Origin: Lachnoclostridium sp. UBA5725
Lineage (GTDB): Bacteria > Bacillota > Clostridia > Lachnospirales > Lachnospiraceae
Direction of reading: 5' to 3'
DNA: 64,000 nt
Assembly (NCBI GenBank): GCA_002419585.1
Contig: DIGJ01000033.1
Location: forward strand, 1 to 64,000
Of the stretch, positions 16,683-26,636 are shown piece by piece (position 1 is the first letter of the stretch; every line of letters starts with the position of its first letter). The notes under the pieces were generated by a model, which was not told the origin of the DNA, made no database searches, and was given only the letters and a program-made list of their open reading frames with translations. The position numbers and the translations under genes are program-made.

Positions 16683-17478
16683 AACCGTTAAAAGAAGTAT
16701 TAATCTAGAAGACAAAAAGGCCAAGAAAAAATTTACAATCATAATAATCTTATCCATGACTCTTGGTTTATTGCTTGGTATAGCAAGTGTAATAATTGGA
16801 GGCGTGTCAAACTTTTATAATGAAAGCATTTATGAAACACTTAGTAAAATAGGTTTTAGCATTCAAATGATTATGCCATATATTCTGCTTTTATTTTTTA
16901 TAGCAATGGCAATCATTATGAATGGTATTTATCGAAGTGCTAGAACGCAATTTGAACTTTGGGACAAGGAAGATGAATCCATATTAAAAACAATTGAGGC
17001 GAAAATTAGTAAGGCCCTCACGCTTACCACTGTTTATTACATCCTTTCATTTTCCATGTTTGGCATTATATTTAGCGGTATTAATAGTACATCTGCCGAT
17101 TTTAGTGTACTTAAGATGATAGGATATCCTCTTTCTGTTATTGTCTTTCTTGTTGGACTTTTTATGTACTTACAACTGCAAAAAAAATTGATTAATTTAA
17201 CAAAAGAAATAAACCCAGAAAAGCATGGTAGCGTCTATGATACTAAATTCAGAAAAGAATGGCTAAATAGTTGTGACGAAGCAGAACAAATCATTATTTA
17301 CAAAAGTGCTTACAAAGCATATATTATAATATCAAACGTTTTTTTAGCCCTTATGATGGTATTTTTCCTTACTTCCATAACGTTCCACTTCGGACTATTT
17401 TCACTTATACTGGTAGCTTCTTTATGGCTCACCACCACGCTAGTTTATAGTTTTGAAGCAAAAAAAATAACGAAATAG
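16675..17478 (+). CDS. DUF3169 family membrane protein
   Basis: A 267-residue protein with a pair of membrane helices near the N-terminus (about 20-45 and 60-85), another pair in the middle (about 120-175) and a final pair (about 220-260), matching DUF3169. In Firmicutes this family is regularly encoded just after a small XRE regulator, as here. Function is unknown; the pairing has been compared with regulator/membrane-protein modules that sense membrane or peptide stress. The ATG lies at 16675 with GGAGGAC upstream, and it overlaps the regulator's stop codon. Confidence 0.85.
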   Translation: MNETVKRSINLEDKKAKKKFTIIIILSMTLGLLLGIASVIIGGVSNFYNESIYETLSKIGFSIQMIMPYILLLFFIAMAIIMNGIYRSARTQFELWDKEDESILKTIEAKISKALTLTTVYYILSFSMFGIIFSGINSTSADFSVLKMIGYPLSVIVFLVGLFMYLQLQKKLINLTKEINPEKHGSVYDTKFRKEWLNSCDEAEQIIIYKSAYKAYIIISNVFLALMMVFFLTSITFHFGLFSLILVASLWLTTTLVYSFEAKKITK

Positions 17479-17485
17479 TAGTTCA

Positions 17486-17515
17486 AAGGCTGTTGCAAAA
17501 CAGCCTTGCTTTTTG
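17486..17515 (+). terminator. Probable terminator of the XRE/DUF3169 operon
   Basis: AAGGCTGT (17486-17493) pairs with ACAGCCTT (17500-17507), followed by GCTTTTT. Confidence 0.7.
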
Positions 17516-17632
17516 CATAACATTCTGTTTTTTTACATACTAATATAAAGTAGTTCTCTTTCATTTTAGCATTGAGTTTTTTTTAATTAGAGACTATCAT
17601 GTAACTAAAACAATAAAGTTGGAGGTAGTGTC

Positions 17633-19372
17633 TTGTATTTACGATTTAAAAAATCTTTACTATACATTTTAGTATTATCCGTCATTCTCGGTCTATCAGG
17701 ATGCAAAAGTGAAAAAAATGATGCCGAAATTCAAAAGCAATTTGACACACTTTTAAATCAGGCTTTTGTGGAAGAAGTGCAAAGTGATAGTATTACCTTA
17801 AATTACGCACTAAGCGAACCAGAAAACTATAACATTACAAATTATAAGCCTACACTAGGGGAATATTCCGTTGATTATCAAATGAAATATCTGGCTGTTT
17901 TGGAGAATTACAAAGCTACATTAGAAAGCATACCATATGATGCTCTAACGAATGACCAGAAAAAAACTTATGATGTCTTAAAAGAATACCTGGATATCTG
18001 TATTGTTGATAAAGACTTAATTTTATACAGTGAAGTGCTCGGTCCAACCACTGGAATTCAGGCACAGTTACCCGTTTTGTTATCTGAGTACCATATAAAT
18101 GATACGGAAGATATAGAAAATTATTTATCTTTGTTATCTTGCATAGACGAATATTTTGAAGAGATTATAACCTTTGAGAAAGAAAAGTCAAAAAGCGGAC
18201 TATTTATGAATGATGATACTGCAGATAGTATTATTAACCAATGCTCTCTTTTTATAAAATCAACGGATGATAATGCAATCATCGAGGTTTTTGATGATCG
18301 GATCGATTCTGTGACTTGGCTTACTGATGAAGAAAAAAATAAGTATAAACAGCAAAACAAGGATAAGGTTCTAAACGAGGTAATTCCAGCTTATAAAATA
18401 CTCATCAATGGCTTAAAAGAATTAAAAGGCACTGGAGTAAATGAAGAAGGTCTTGCCCATTACAAGAAAGGGAAAGAGTATTATAAACACTTAATCCGCT
18501 TTTATACTGGTTCAAATAAGTCAATTGATGAACTCCGTGATGGTTTGGAAGGACTGATTGACGAAAATATTTTAAAAATACAAGAGGTGGTTTCTAAGAA
18601 TCCATCCGTACTGAATGATATAAACGAAGTAACCTTTCCTTTAACGGATCCAAATGAAATTTTAAACAGCTTAAAACAAGATATTAAAGACAACTATCCA
18701 CCGTTAGAAGATGTTAATTATCAAGTGAAATATGTGCATGAGTCTTTGGAGGAATATCTAAGTCCTGCCTTTTACTTAAGTCCTCAAATAGATAACTACA
18801 CAGAAAATTGTATTTATATTAATGCCTATGATACCTACGATTTATCTGATATATTTACGACTTTAGCTCATGAAGGATATCCAGGTCATCTGTATCAAAA
18901 TGTATATTTTAATGAACAAAACCCTTATCCAATTCGTAATCTGTTAAACTTTTCTGGATATTCCGAAGGCTGGGCCTCCTATGCGGAAGCAGATAGTTAC
19001 GATTTTTCTGGGCTCGACAAAGATGTTGCTACGGTTATGAAGGCAAACCAAACAGCCATACTATGTATGTATGCTGATATCGATCTGGGCATTAATTATT
19101 ATGGGTGGTCCTATGATGAAACAAAAGAATATCTTAAAAAGTTTGGTATTACAAACGACTCCGATATTACAAATGTATATTCTGCAATGATAGAAGAGCC
19201 TGGTAATTATCTGAAATATGCGGGTGGTTATTATGAAGTCATCGAATTGCAAAAGGAAGCGCAGAAAATAAAAGGCAACGATTTTGATTTGAAAGAATTT
19301 CGTGAATATTTCCTGGCATTTGGTCCCGCACCATTTAATATAATTGAAAAATATATGAAAAAAGAATTGTAA
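17633..19372 (+). CDS. DUF885 family lipoprotein, putative metallopeptidase
   Basis: A 579-residue lipoprotein with lipobox LSGC (Cys 24) after a short signal. The C-terminal half carries the DUF885 metal-site segment AHEGYPGH (His 413, Glu 414, His 419) and SEGWASYAE about 25 residues later, the pattern of gluzincin-like peptidases. It would act outside the membrane, probably on peptides. The start codon is TTG, with GGAGG seven bases upstream; there is no suitable ATG. It is monocistronic. Confidence 0.9.
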   Translation: MYLRFKKSLLYILVLSVILGLSGCKSEKNDAEIQKQFDTLLNQAFVEEVQSDSITLNYALSEPENYNITNYKPTLGEYSVDYQMKYLAVLENYKATLESIPYDALTNDQKKTYDVLKEYLDICIVDKDLILYSEVLGPTTGIQAQLPVLLSEYHINDTEDIENYLSLLSCIDEYFEEIITFEKEKSKSGLFMNDDTADSIINQCSLFIKSTDDNAIIEVFDDRIDSVTWLTDEEKNKYKQQNKDKVLNEVIPAYKILINGLKELKGTGVNEEGLAHYKKGKEYYKHLIRFYTGSNKSIDELRDGLEGLIDENILKIQEVVSKNPSVLNDINEVTFPLTDPNEILNSLKQDIKDNYPPLEDVNYQVKYVHESLEEYLSPAFYLSPQIDNYTENCIYINAYDTYDLSDIFTTLAHEGYPGHLYQNVYFNEQNPYPIRNLLNFSGYSEGWASYAEADSYDFSGLDKDVATVMKANQTAILCMYADIDLGINYYGWSYDETKEYLKKFGITNDSDITNVYSAMIEEPGNYLKYAGGYYEVIELQKEAQKIKGNDFDLKEFREYFLAFGPAPFNIIEKYMKKEL

Positions 19373-19583
19373 TGAGAAAAAGCAATGGGAAAAGCCTAAT
19401 TTTTTCCATTGTTTTTTCTTTAAGCAATTGACATTTGACAACATCAAGAATATACTTAGAGTGGAAAACGTTTTAAAATTAACAAGGCTGGTTATGTTTT
19501 TAACAATGTTGGTAATTTTTGTTCTACGCCTATTTTTTTTGCCCGCAGAACAAACTAATATAATAAATCTTAGGAGGAATATT

Positions 19584-21275
19584 ATGTCAACAAAAGCTTA
19601 TTATCCAATTTCTGAAATTGGAGCAGGAAAACCAGGTTTCTCAAAAACACGTTCCATCATCGAGGCTGCTTTTTACGGTAATAACGTAGTGAAAGTTAAT
19701 ACCTTAAAAGAAGCTTACGAATTAGCAAAGAACTCTCCTGGAACCGTTGTTACCGATATGCCAGTTTATCGCGGCGAAGAATTTGGTCTAGAACCAGATG
19801 CAAAAGTTCTTTTATTCAACGATGGTGCTATCACAGGTCGTTATGCAACCGCAAGAAGAATTGCAGGAGAGCCAGGTGTAAATTGTGAAGCTCTTGATAA
19901 AGTTGTTATGGATGCTGTATACGAAACACGTTGGAAAACGATGTATCATGCAGAAGCTTATATTGGTCTGGATACTGAATTTATGGTAAAAGCACATCTC
20001 CTTCTTCCTGAAGGCGAAGAAAACATCATGTATAACTGGTTGTTAAACTTCCAGTACATGTCTGAAGAATATGTGAAAATGTATAAAGCTTCCAAACCAG
20101 TAGGTGATGGTAAAGAAGCAGACATTTATATTTTCTCAGATCCACAGTGGAATGGATCTGACCGTCCAGGTGTAGACTTATCCTGCTTAAGCGATCCAAA
20201 ATGCTTATGTTACTTTAATACAGAACAAAACTGTGCTGCAATCTTAGGAATGAGATACTTTGGAGAACACAAGAAAGGTTCTCTTACAATGGCTTGGGCA
20301 ATTGCTAACCGTAACGGCTATGCTTCCTGTCATGGTGGTCAAAAAGAATATACATTGAAAGATGGTTCCAAATATGTAGCTTCTGTATTTGGTTTGTCCG
20401 GTTCTGGTAAATCAACCATTACACATGCAAAACATGGCGGAAAATATGGTGTAACTGTTCTTCATGATGATGCTTTCATCATTAACGCAGACACTTGTGC
20501 TTCCGTAGCATTAGAACCTTCTTATTTTGATAAAACACAGGATTATCCTACAGGATGTGATGATAACAAATATCTTATTACTGTTCAAAACTGTTCTGCG
20601 ACTCTCGACGAAGATGGAAAGGTACAATTAGTTACCGAAGATATCCGTAATGGTAACGGACGTGCTATCAAATCTAAAATTTGGTCTCCAAACCGCGTTG
20701 ATAAGATTGACGAACCAGTTAACTCAATCTTCTGGATTATGAAAGACCCTACCATCCCTCCAGTAGTTAAATTAAAAGGAGCTTCTTTAGCTTCCGTTAT
20801 GGGTGCTACCCTTGCTACTAAGAGATCCTCTGCAGAAAGACTTGCACCAGGTGCTGATCCAAATGCATTGGTTGTTGTACCATACGCTAACCCATTTAGA
20901 ACTTATCCATTAGCAAATGATTTTGCTAAATTCAAGAAATTAGTTGGCGATAAGAATGTAGATTGCTACATTATCAATACCGGTGATTTCATGGGCAAAA
21001 AAGTTCAGCCAAAAGATACTTTAGGTATTCTTGAAGCTATTGTAGATAAAAAAGCAGAATTCAAACAGTGGGGACCTTTCTCTGATATTGAAATCATGGA
21101 TTGGGAAGGATTCGTTCCAGATATGAACGATGCTTCTTATGTAGATCAATTAAAAGCTCGTATGCTTGACCGATTAAACTTCGTTAAATCTTTAGAAGAA
21201 AAGAAGAGCGGATACGACAAGCTTCCTGAAGATGCTTTAGCTGCTATTCAAAAAGTAGTAGACGAATTAAAATAA
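19584..21275 (+). CDS. pckA: Phosphoenolpyruvate carboxykinase (ATP type, divergent)
   Basis: A 563-residue enzyme of the PEP carboxykinase family, interconverting oxaloacetate and PEP with ATP/ADP; in anaerobes it often runs towards oxaloacetate. The P-loop FGLSGSGKST (269-278) and the HDDAF metal segment (294-298) are clear. Compared with the Escherichia coli type, the P-loop and N-terminal half are distinct, which marks a divergent branch. AGGAGG stands before ATG 19584; the frame upstream to 19428 crosses the leader. Upstream at 19462-19477 a weak cre-like palindrome (AAAACGTTTT) might bind CcpA. A strong terminator follows. Confidence 0.82.
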   Translation: MSTKAYYPISEIGAGKPGFSKTRSIIEAAFYGNNVVKVNTLKEAYELAKNSPGTVVTDMPVYRGEEFGLEPDAKVLLFNDGAITGRYATARRIAGEPGVNCEALDKVVMDAVYETRWKTMYHAEAYIGLDTEFMVKAHLLLPEGEENIMYNWLLNFQYMSEEYVKMYKASKPVGDGKEADIYIFSDPQWNGSDRPGVDLSCLSDPKCLCYFNTEQNCAAILGMRYFGEHKKGSLTMAWAIANRNGYASCHGGQKEYTLKDGSKYVASVFGLSGSGKSTITHAKHGGKYGVTVLHDDAFIINADTCASVALEPSYFDKTQDYPTGCDDNKYLITVQNCSATLDEDGKVQLVTEDIRNGNGRAIKSKIWSPNRVDKIDEPVNSIFWIMKDPTIPPVVKLKGASLASVMGATLATKRSSAERLAPGADPNALVVVPYANPFRTYPLANDFAKFKKLVGDKNVDCYIINTGDFMGKKVQPKDTLGILEAIVDKKAEFKQWGPFSDIEIMDWEGFVPDMNDASYVDQLKARMLDRLNFVKSLEEKKSGYDKLPEDALAAIQKVVDELK

Positions 21276-21300
21276 GTTTCACAAAACATAAATTCTCGCA

Positions 21301-21332
21301 AAAAAAGGATTCCGGTTTCGGAATCCTTTTTT
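21301..21332. terminator. Bidirectional terminator between pckA and the HD-GYP gene
   Basis: A perfect 14-bp stem, AAAAAAGGATTCCG, with a 4-base loop and its complement ending in TTTTTT. Confidence 0.96.
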
Positions 21333-21350
21333 ATATCGTCGCTTGCTATT

Positions 21351-22190
21351 TTATTTTAGTAATTCCACGATCTCAATATCTCTTTGCCTCGTAAGATTAA
21401 TGTACTCATTTTCGCACTGTATTAATGGTTTTGTTTTTTCTTCTGGATTAACATAAACAATTTTCCCAACGAGTTCATTGCTTAAACGCACAACTGCACC
21501 AGAATAAGAATCGGATATATTTTGCAAAAATATTTGGCAGACTTTGGGGTCTAATAGGCCAAAGCTATCGGCCTGTATTTCTTCTGCCGCTTTAAAAGGC
21601 GTTCTTTTTAAATCATATGACTTTTGTGAAGTGATTGCATCATAGACATCCGCAATACCTATTATTTTTGCAAATAAACTAATCTGATCCCCTCTCAGTT
21701 TATTAGGATACCCCGTACCATCATACCTTTCATGATGTGATAAAACTCCTGAGAGGATATCGGAATCTTGAATCCCCCGACTAGACAATATTTCATGCCC
21801 CATCATTGTATGAGATTTCATTATTTTCATTTCTTGCTCCGTTAGCTTACCAGCTTCATTCAAAATACGATCTTTTATTTTTGCTTTTCCAATATCATGC
21901 ACCATTCCTGTAAAGACCAGCTTCGAAAGCTCTGATTTCTTTAACTTCATCCATTTTCCGATTACATAAGAAACAAAAGCTACATGGACAGGATGTGAAT
22001 ACAGATAGGGATTCTTATCCTGATCATAATTTGACAAGATTAAAATATTTGAATTGCTATGTAGATATTCACATATATGTTCCGTACAAGCTATTATTGG
22101 ATCAATATTAGTATCTCTGTTAAATCGTACATCTTGTATCAGATTACATGATAACTTAATGGCTTCATTATACGTATCATCAAAATTCAT
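21351..22190 (-). CDS. HD-GYP domain protein, probable c-di-GMP phosphodiesterase
   Basis: A 279-residue cytoplasmic protein. The HD part is marked by HPVHVAFVSYVIG and MVHDIGKAKI, then SHTMMGHEIL, and the GYP loop by HHERYDGTGYPNKL. All metal-site His and Asp residues of an active c-di-GMP phosphodiesterase are present. The C-terminal region (about 215-279) has a YVNPEEKTKP segment seen in standalone HD-GYP proteins. AGAGAGTGG precedes the ATG. Its neighbour is a chemotaxis receptor, so it may link motility to c-di-GMP. Confidence 0.93.
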   Translation of the reverse strand: MNFDDTYNEAIKLSCNLIQDVRFNRDTNIDPIIACTEHICEYLHSNSNILILSNYDQDKNPYLYSHPVHVAFVSYVIGKWMKLKKSELSKLVFTGMVHDIGKAKIKDRILNEAGKLTEQEMKIMKSHTMMGHEILSSRGIQDSDILSGVLSHHERYDGTGYPNKLRGDQISLFAKIIGIADVYDAITSQKSYDLKRTPFKAAEEIQADSFGLLDPKVCQIFLQNISDSYSGAVVRLSNELVGKIVYVNPEEKTKPLIQCENEYINLTRQRDIEIVELLK

Positions 22191-22372
22191 TATATGACCA
22201 CTCTCTTTCTTTATCTTCTATATACATCCGAAATTTAAAGGAGTATATAAGTAAGAATAGTTATGTCCGATTTTATATTGCCTGTTAGTTACAATATATA
22301 ACATAGGTTAAAATTGCAATGCAATCAGCAAAATTGGTCATTATATGGACATAATTGGTTGAAATATTAATA

Positions 22373-22405
22373 AAGGTGCCCCTTCCCGTTACGGAATGAC
22401 ACCTT
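22373..22405 (-). terminator. Probable terminator of the chemotaxis receptor gene
   Basis: On the minus strand, AAGGTG pairs with CACCTT around a TTCC/GGAA inner stem, followed by TTATTAATATTT. Confidence 0.65.
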
Positions 22406-22416
22406 CCTGCATTACA

Positions 22417-24141
22417 TTACTTAGTTTTAAAGAATGATATCTTTTGTTTCAAGTTCTCTATTTCCTGCTGATTTTCCGTGATTTTTTCGCTCAGGCTCTG
22501 ACTTGAGCTATCAATCTGTGCGGTTGCACTGGCAATACTCGTAATGTCATCTACGTTATCGGAAACTGCGTCTGCGACCTCGCTTACTGCACGGTTTATT
22601 TCTTCAAACTTATCTTTCAGAGTTTTTGCATGCTCCGCAAATCTTTTTATCGTTTCCTCTACCGAAGTAGCATCCTTATCGTAGTTTTCTCCCATCACCA
22701 CGATTTCGTTATAGTCTTTCAGCGTTGTATTTGATATATAGTCTAACAGTTTTTCGGAATAATCGCTCAAATTTTCAACTGCAGTTACTACACTTTGACT
22801 TACTTTACTAATCTGCTCTGCAGCATTTGTAGTAGTCATAGCCAACTTTCCTATTTCACTTGCTACAACAGCAAATCCTTTTCCCTGCTCGCCTGCTCTT
22901 GCTGCTTCAATATTCGCATTTAATGCCAACAGGTTTGTTTCGGAAGCAATCTCAATTATATTTTCAGATAGCGTTTTTATATCCGTTACCTTTCTAGATT
23001 CTTGAATATGTTCTCTTAACTGAGTGGATACACGATTGGCAACCTCATATGCTTGTTCTTTTGCACGCTGTGAATTGTCAGAAAGTGCCCCTGCTCTCGC
23101 ATGGATATCTTTTGCTAGTTCCATGTCAGATACTGTTTCTATGTATATGGTTTCAATTACATCGTTTATCTCTTCACTAGCGGAAGCAATCTGCTCCATA
23201 GAAGCACTAATTTCTTCCATATGTGCATTCAGATTATTGATATTTCCTGTTACCGCTTCTACCTGTAGCGTCTCCTCAATTATTTCTGTCTCAACCTCAG
23301 CACATACTTCTGACACCTCAAAAATGGTATCATTTACGGAAGCGATTAATTCTCTGATCTTATCGATAAATTGATTTACATTACCTGCAATTAATTCTAA
23401 TTCATCACCTGATTTTACCACTACACGCTTGGTTAAATCTCCGTCGCTGTTCGCTACATCCATCACTTTTTGATTTACTTTATTTAGATTCTTTGACATT
23501 TTCTTTGAAAACATCAAAGCTGCAAAGATACATATAAGCCAGATTACCAATGTAAGAGAAAGAATAATCCTTGCAAGTGATGCCATATTTTCCTCAATAC
23601 TCTCAATCGAACAATCTGCTCCAACTAGGGCAATGACCGCTCCACTGTCATTCAAAATTGGAACATACGCAGAATATACGGTTCCCCAGTCATCTGTAAC
23701 AAACTCGGAATCAACCGAAGGTTTTCCTGCCAGAGCCTCCGTAATTGCATCATAGATTTCGTAGGTTTCTCCAATTGCCGCCGGTTCGTCTTTATCTGCA
23801 TCCAAAACAAACTGGACATTCTTGTCATCCAGCGGTTTCATTGTATATAGATACTTAATTTCACCGCTTTCTACAAAGGTTCTTAAGTAGGCAACCATTT
23901 GCTGATAGCTTTCGCTTTCTTCGTCGCCTTGGGAAATCTGTTGGTGTTTTTCCACGTCAAGATTGCTTGCAACTATCTTTGCCATTGCCAGAGTATTATT
24001 CCGGCTCATCTCCAAAAGATATTCGTTCGCCTTTTGATAACTGATTCCTCCTAGTGCCGCACAGCTAAACGTGGCCACTAAAATGATAAAGATAAGAATT
24101 TTTGCTTCAATACTTAGTCGTCTTGTCTTTTGTTTTTTCAA
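22417..24141 (-). CDS. Methyl-accepting chemotaxis protein
   Basis: A 574-residue transmembrane receptor: first helix about 11-33, extracellular Cache-type sensor about 35-185 (VDSEFVTDDWGTVYSAYVPI), second helix about 190-210, HAMP, then the cytoplasmic signalling hairpin with ETNLLALNANIEAARAGEQ. It reports to CheA/CheW. The start is TTG at 24141, with AAAGGGG seven bases upstream. An ACCGAATA stretch in the leader resembles a sigma-28 -10 box, but the -35 spacing is poor. The ligand is unknown. Confidence 0.95.
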   Translation of the reverse strand: MKKQKTRRLSIEAKILIFIILVATFSCAALGGISYQKANEYLLEMSRNNTLAMAKIVASNLDVEKHQQISQGDEESESYQQMVAYLRTFVESGEIKYLYTMKPLDDKNVQFVLDADKDEPAAIGETYEIYDAITEALAGKPSVDSEFVTDDWGTVYSAYVPILNDSGAVIALVGADCSIESIEENMASLARIILSLTLVIWLICIFAALMFSKKMSKNLNKVNQKVMDVANSDGDLTKRVVVKSGDELELIAGNVNQFIDKIRELIASVNDTIFEVSEVCAEVETEIIEETLQVEAVTGNINNLNAHMEEISASMEQIASASEEINDVIETIYIETVSDMELAKDIHARAGALSDNSQRAKEQAYEVANRVSTQLREHIQESRKVTDIKTLSENIIEIASETNLLALNANIEAARAGEQGKGFAVVASEIGKLAMTTTNAAEQISKVSQSVVTAVENLSDYSEKLLDYISNTTLKDYNEIVVMGENYDKDATSVEETIKRFAEHAKTLKDKFEEINRAVSEVADAVSDNVDDITSIASATAQIDSSSQSLSEKITENQQEIENLKQKISFFKTK

Positions 24142-24222
24142 ATTTTGCTACCCCTTTACCTATTCGGTTTACGTTTTTTTCTTAGCTATAGCATACTATA
24201 ATTTGACGTGATTCGCAACGAT

Positions 24223-24260
24223 AAGAAAGCTGATACAAGGCAAATTGTACCAGCTTTCTT
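24223..24260 (-). terminator. Terminator of the malQ-glgP operon
   Basis: A 16-bp stem with one mismatch (AAGAAAGCTG with CAGCTTTCTT at the base). It lies after glgP on the minus strand. Confidence 0.8.
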
Positions 24261-24282
24261 TATAACAAACTATGCTTTTATT

Positions 24283-26616
24283 CTATGCATTCCAAATGTC
24301 TTGGCGATACTCTTTTATTGTCCGATCGCTGGAGAATTTTCCTGCATTTACCGTATTCATAAAGCATTTCCTACGGAACGATAAAATGTCTTTAAAGTCT
24401 TTATTGGTTTGTAACATTGCGTCACAGTAAGGCATTAAATCCAGGAGCAAATAGTAATGGTCTGGTTGATGCCAGCTTGCACCTTCTAAAATAGAGGTAT
24501 AAAGTTCTTTGAACATACCGGTTCCACCATCATCAAAGGTTCCGTCTACTAAGGAATCAACTACCTTTTTAATTCTAGGATTTTCTTTATATAGCTTCTT
24601 CGAACGATAACTATTCTTGATTTTTTCAATTTCTTCTACTCTTGCTCCAAAGATATAGTTATTTTCTTCTCCTGCCTGCTCTACGATTTCAACATTTGCG
24701 CCATCGTAGGTACCAAGCGTAACTGCGCCGTTAAGCATAAACTTCATATTGCCGGTACCCGATGCCTCCGTTCCCGCTGTGGAAATTTGTTCTGAAATAT
24801 CCGCTGCCGGTGTAATCTTTTCTGCATACGATACATTGTAGTTTGACACAAAAACGACCTGTAATTTATCACTTACTTCTGGATCATTGGCTATCATTTT
24901 TGCAATTTCATTGATGTACTTGATAATTCCTTTTGCACGGAAATATCCAGGTGCTGCTTTCGCACCAAAGATAAAGCAGGTAGGAGTAAAGTCTTTGATT
25001 CTGCCATCTTTCAATCCATAATAAATATCCAGAATGGAGAATGCATTTAAAAGCTGGCGTTTATATTCATGAAGCCTCTTGACCTGAATGTCAAAGACAA
25101 AGTCCGGATTGATTTTAATTCCTTCTTTTTTCTCAATGTATTCTGCAAGTTGTTGCTTCTTTATCCTCTTAATGGTGTCAAATTCTTTGATTACATTGTT
25201 GTCGGATGCATATTTTTCCAATTCTTTTAGTTTATCAAGATCTGTTATCCATGCATTTCCGATTTTATCGGAGATAAATCCGGACAATTCCATATTCGCA
25301 AGGCCAAGCCATCTACGCTGTGTGATACCATTTGTTTTGTTATTGAATCGTTCTGGATAGATAGCATACCACTCTTTTAATGCATCTTCCTTTAAAATGT
25401 CCGTATGAATCTTTGCAACTCCATTAATGGAATGACTGCCAAAGATAGCAAGTCTTGCCATATGAATGAGTCCATCCTCGATGATAAAGTACTGTTTTTG
25501 ATCTTTTTCTTCTACACCGAAGGCATTCAGCTCTTTTATCAAAGCTTTCTGAATCATTGCGACATATTTGTATACATTTGGAATCACTGCTTTAAATAGT
25601 TTTACATTCCATTTTTCAAGTGCTTCTGCCATAACGGTATGGTTGGTATACGCAAAGGTCTCTTTTGCAATCTTGAATGCCTTTGCAAACTTCATGCCTT
25701 CCCCTTCCATGAAAAGACGAATCAGTTCTGGGATTGCAACAACCGGATGCGTATCATTTAACTGAATCGCGTATTCTTTGGAAAAGCTTGAAAAATCATC
25801 TTTGTATACTGTTTTATATGTTCGGATGACATCCTGTAAGGAAGCACTTGCGAAGAAATACTGCTGTTTTAATCGAAGTTTTTTTCCTTCCTCGGTATTA
25901 TCGTTCGGATATAGCACATCGACAATTGCTTCTGCATCGTTTTTTGCTTTTACTGCTTTATCATATTTCTGGTCATTAAATAATTGAAAGTTAAAGTTCT
26001 CCAGCGGTTCTGCCTGCCATAAACGCAGGGTATTAATCGTCTGTGCTCCATAGCCTATCACTGGTGTATCATATGGTACTGCATAGATGGTCTGGTTTTT
26101 AAACTCTATCTTGATTTTCTCTTCTTCTTTTCTTACGGACCATGGATCTCCACATTTCATCCAGTCATCGGCTTCTTCCATCTGGAAACCATCTTCAAAA
26201 TATTGCTTGAACAGACCGTATTTATAGCGAATACCATATCCATTTAAACGAACCCCTATGGTTGCACCAGAATCTAAGAAGCAGGCTGCTAATCGACCAA
26301 GTCCACCGTTTCCAAGTGCAGCGTCTTCTACATCTTCAAACACACGGATATCTCTTCCATTTTCCGTCATAAGCTCAGAAAATTGGTTGAGGAGCCCTAA
26401 GTTTAATAAGTTACTGTATACCAGGCGACCGATCAAAAATTCTGCGGATAAATAACAAACTTTTTTTTCTTTTGCGATTATTCCCCAGTCCTTTCCGACC
26501 ACTTGCATGGCAGATTTGGAAACACTGTTATATAGTTCTAGTGTTGTTGCTTCTTTTATGGTTTTTCCATAATCTAATTTTAGAATTTGTGCTACGTCTA
26601 TCTTAAAATTATTCAT
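24283..26616 (-). CDS. glgP: Glycogen/alpha-glucan phosphorylase
   Basis: A 777-residue PLP enzyme that releases glucose 1-phosphate from the non-reducing ends of glycogen or maltodextrin. The PLP lysine lies in EASGTGNMKFMLNG, and the nucleotide/phosphate region around GNGGLGRLAACF is intact. Length suits the short bacterial form. It follows malQ with a 20-base gap and shares its promoter. The pair splits maltodextrin and glycogen, with pgi 20 kb away continuing into glycolysis. AGGAG precedes the ATG. Confidence 0.96.
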   Translation of the reverse strand: MNNFKIDVAQILKLDYGKTIKEATTLELYNSVSKSAMQVVGKDWGIIAKEKKVCYLSAEFLIGRLVYSNLLNLGLLNQFSELMTENGRDIRVFEDVEDAALGNGGLGRLAACFLDSGATIGVRLNGYGIRYKYGLFKQYFEDGFQMEEADDWMKCGDPWSVRKEEEKIKIEFKNQTIYAVPYDTPVIGYGAQTINTLRLWQAEPLENFNFQLFNDQKYDKAVKAKNDAEAIVDVLYPNDNTEEGKKLRLKQQYFFASASLQDVIRTYKTVYKDDFSSFSKEYAIQLNDTHPVVAIPELIRLFMEGEGMKFAKAFKIAKETFAYTNHTVMAEALEKWNVKLFKAVIPNVYKYVAMIQKALIKELNAFGVEEKDQKQYFIIEDGLIHMARLAIFGSHSINGVAKIHTDILKEDALKEWYAIYPERFNNKTNGITQRRWLGLANMELSGFISDKIGNAWITDLDKLKELEKYASDNNVIKEFDTIKRIKKQQLAEYIEKKEGIKINPDFVFDIQVKRLHEYKRQLLNAFSILDIYYGLKDGRIKDFTPTCFIFGAKAAPGYFRAKGIIKYINEIAKMIANDPEVSDKLQVVFVSNYNVSYAEKITPAADISEQISTAGTEASGTGNMKFMLNGAVTLGTYDGANVEIVEQAGEENNYIFGARVEEIEKIKNSYRSKKLYKENPRIKKVVDSLVDGTFDDGGTGMFKELYTSILEGASWHQPDHYYLLLDLMPYCDAMLQTNKDFKDILSFRRKCFMNTVNAGKFSSDRTIKEYRQDIWNA

Positions 26617-26636
26617 TGTAATTTAGCTCCTTTTCC

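Noticed and set aside
19462..19477. A cre site for CcpA before pckA
   Set aside because: The match to the cre consensus has at least two mismatches; it is kept only as a weak hint in the pckA entry.
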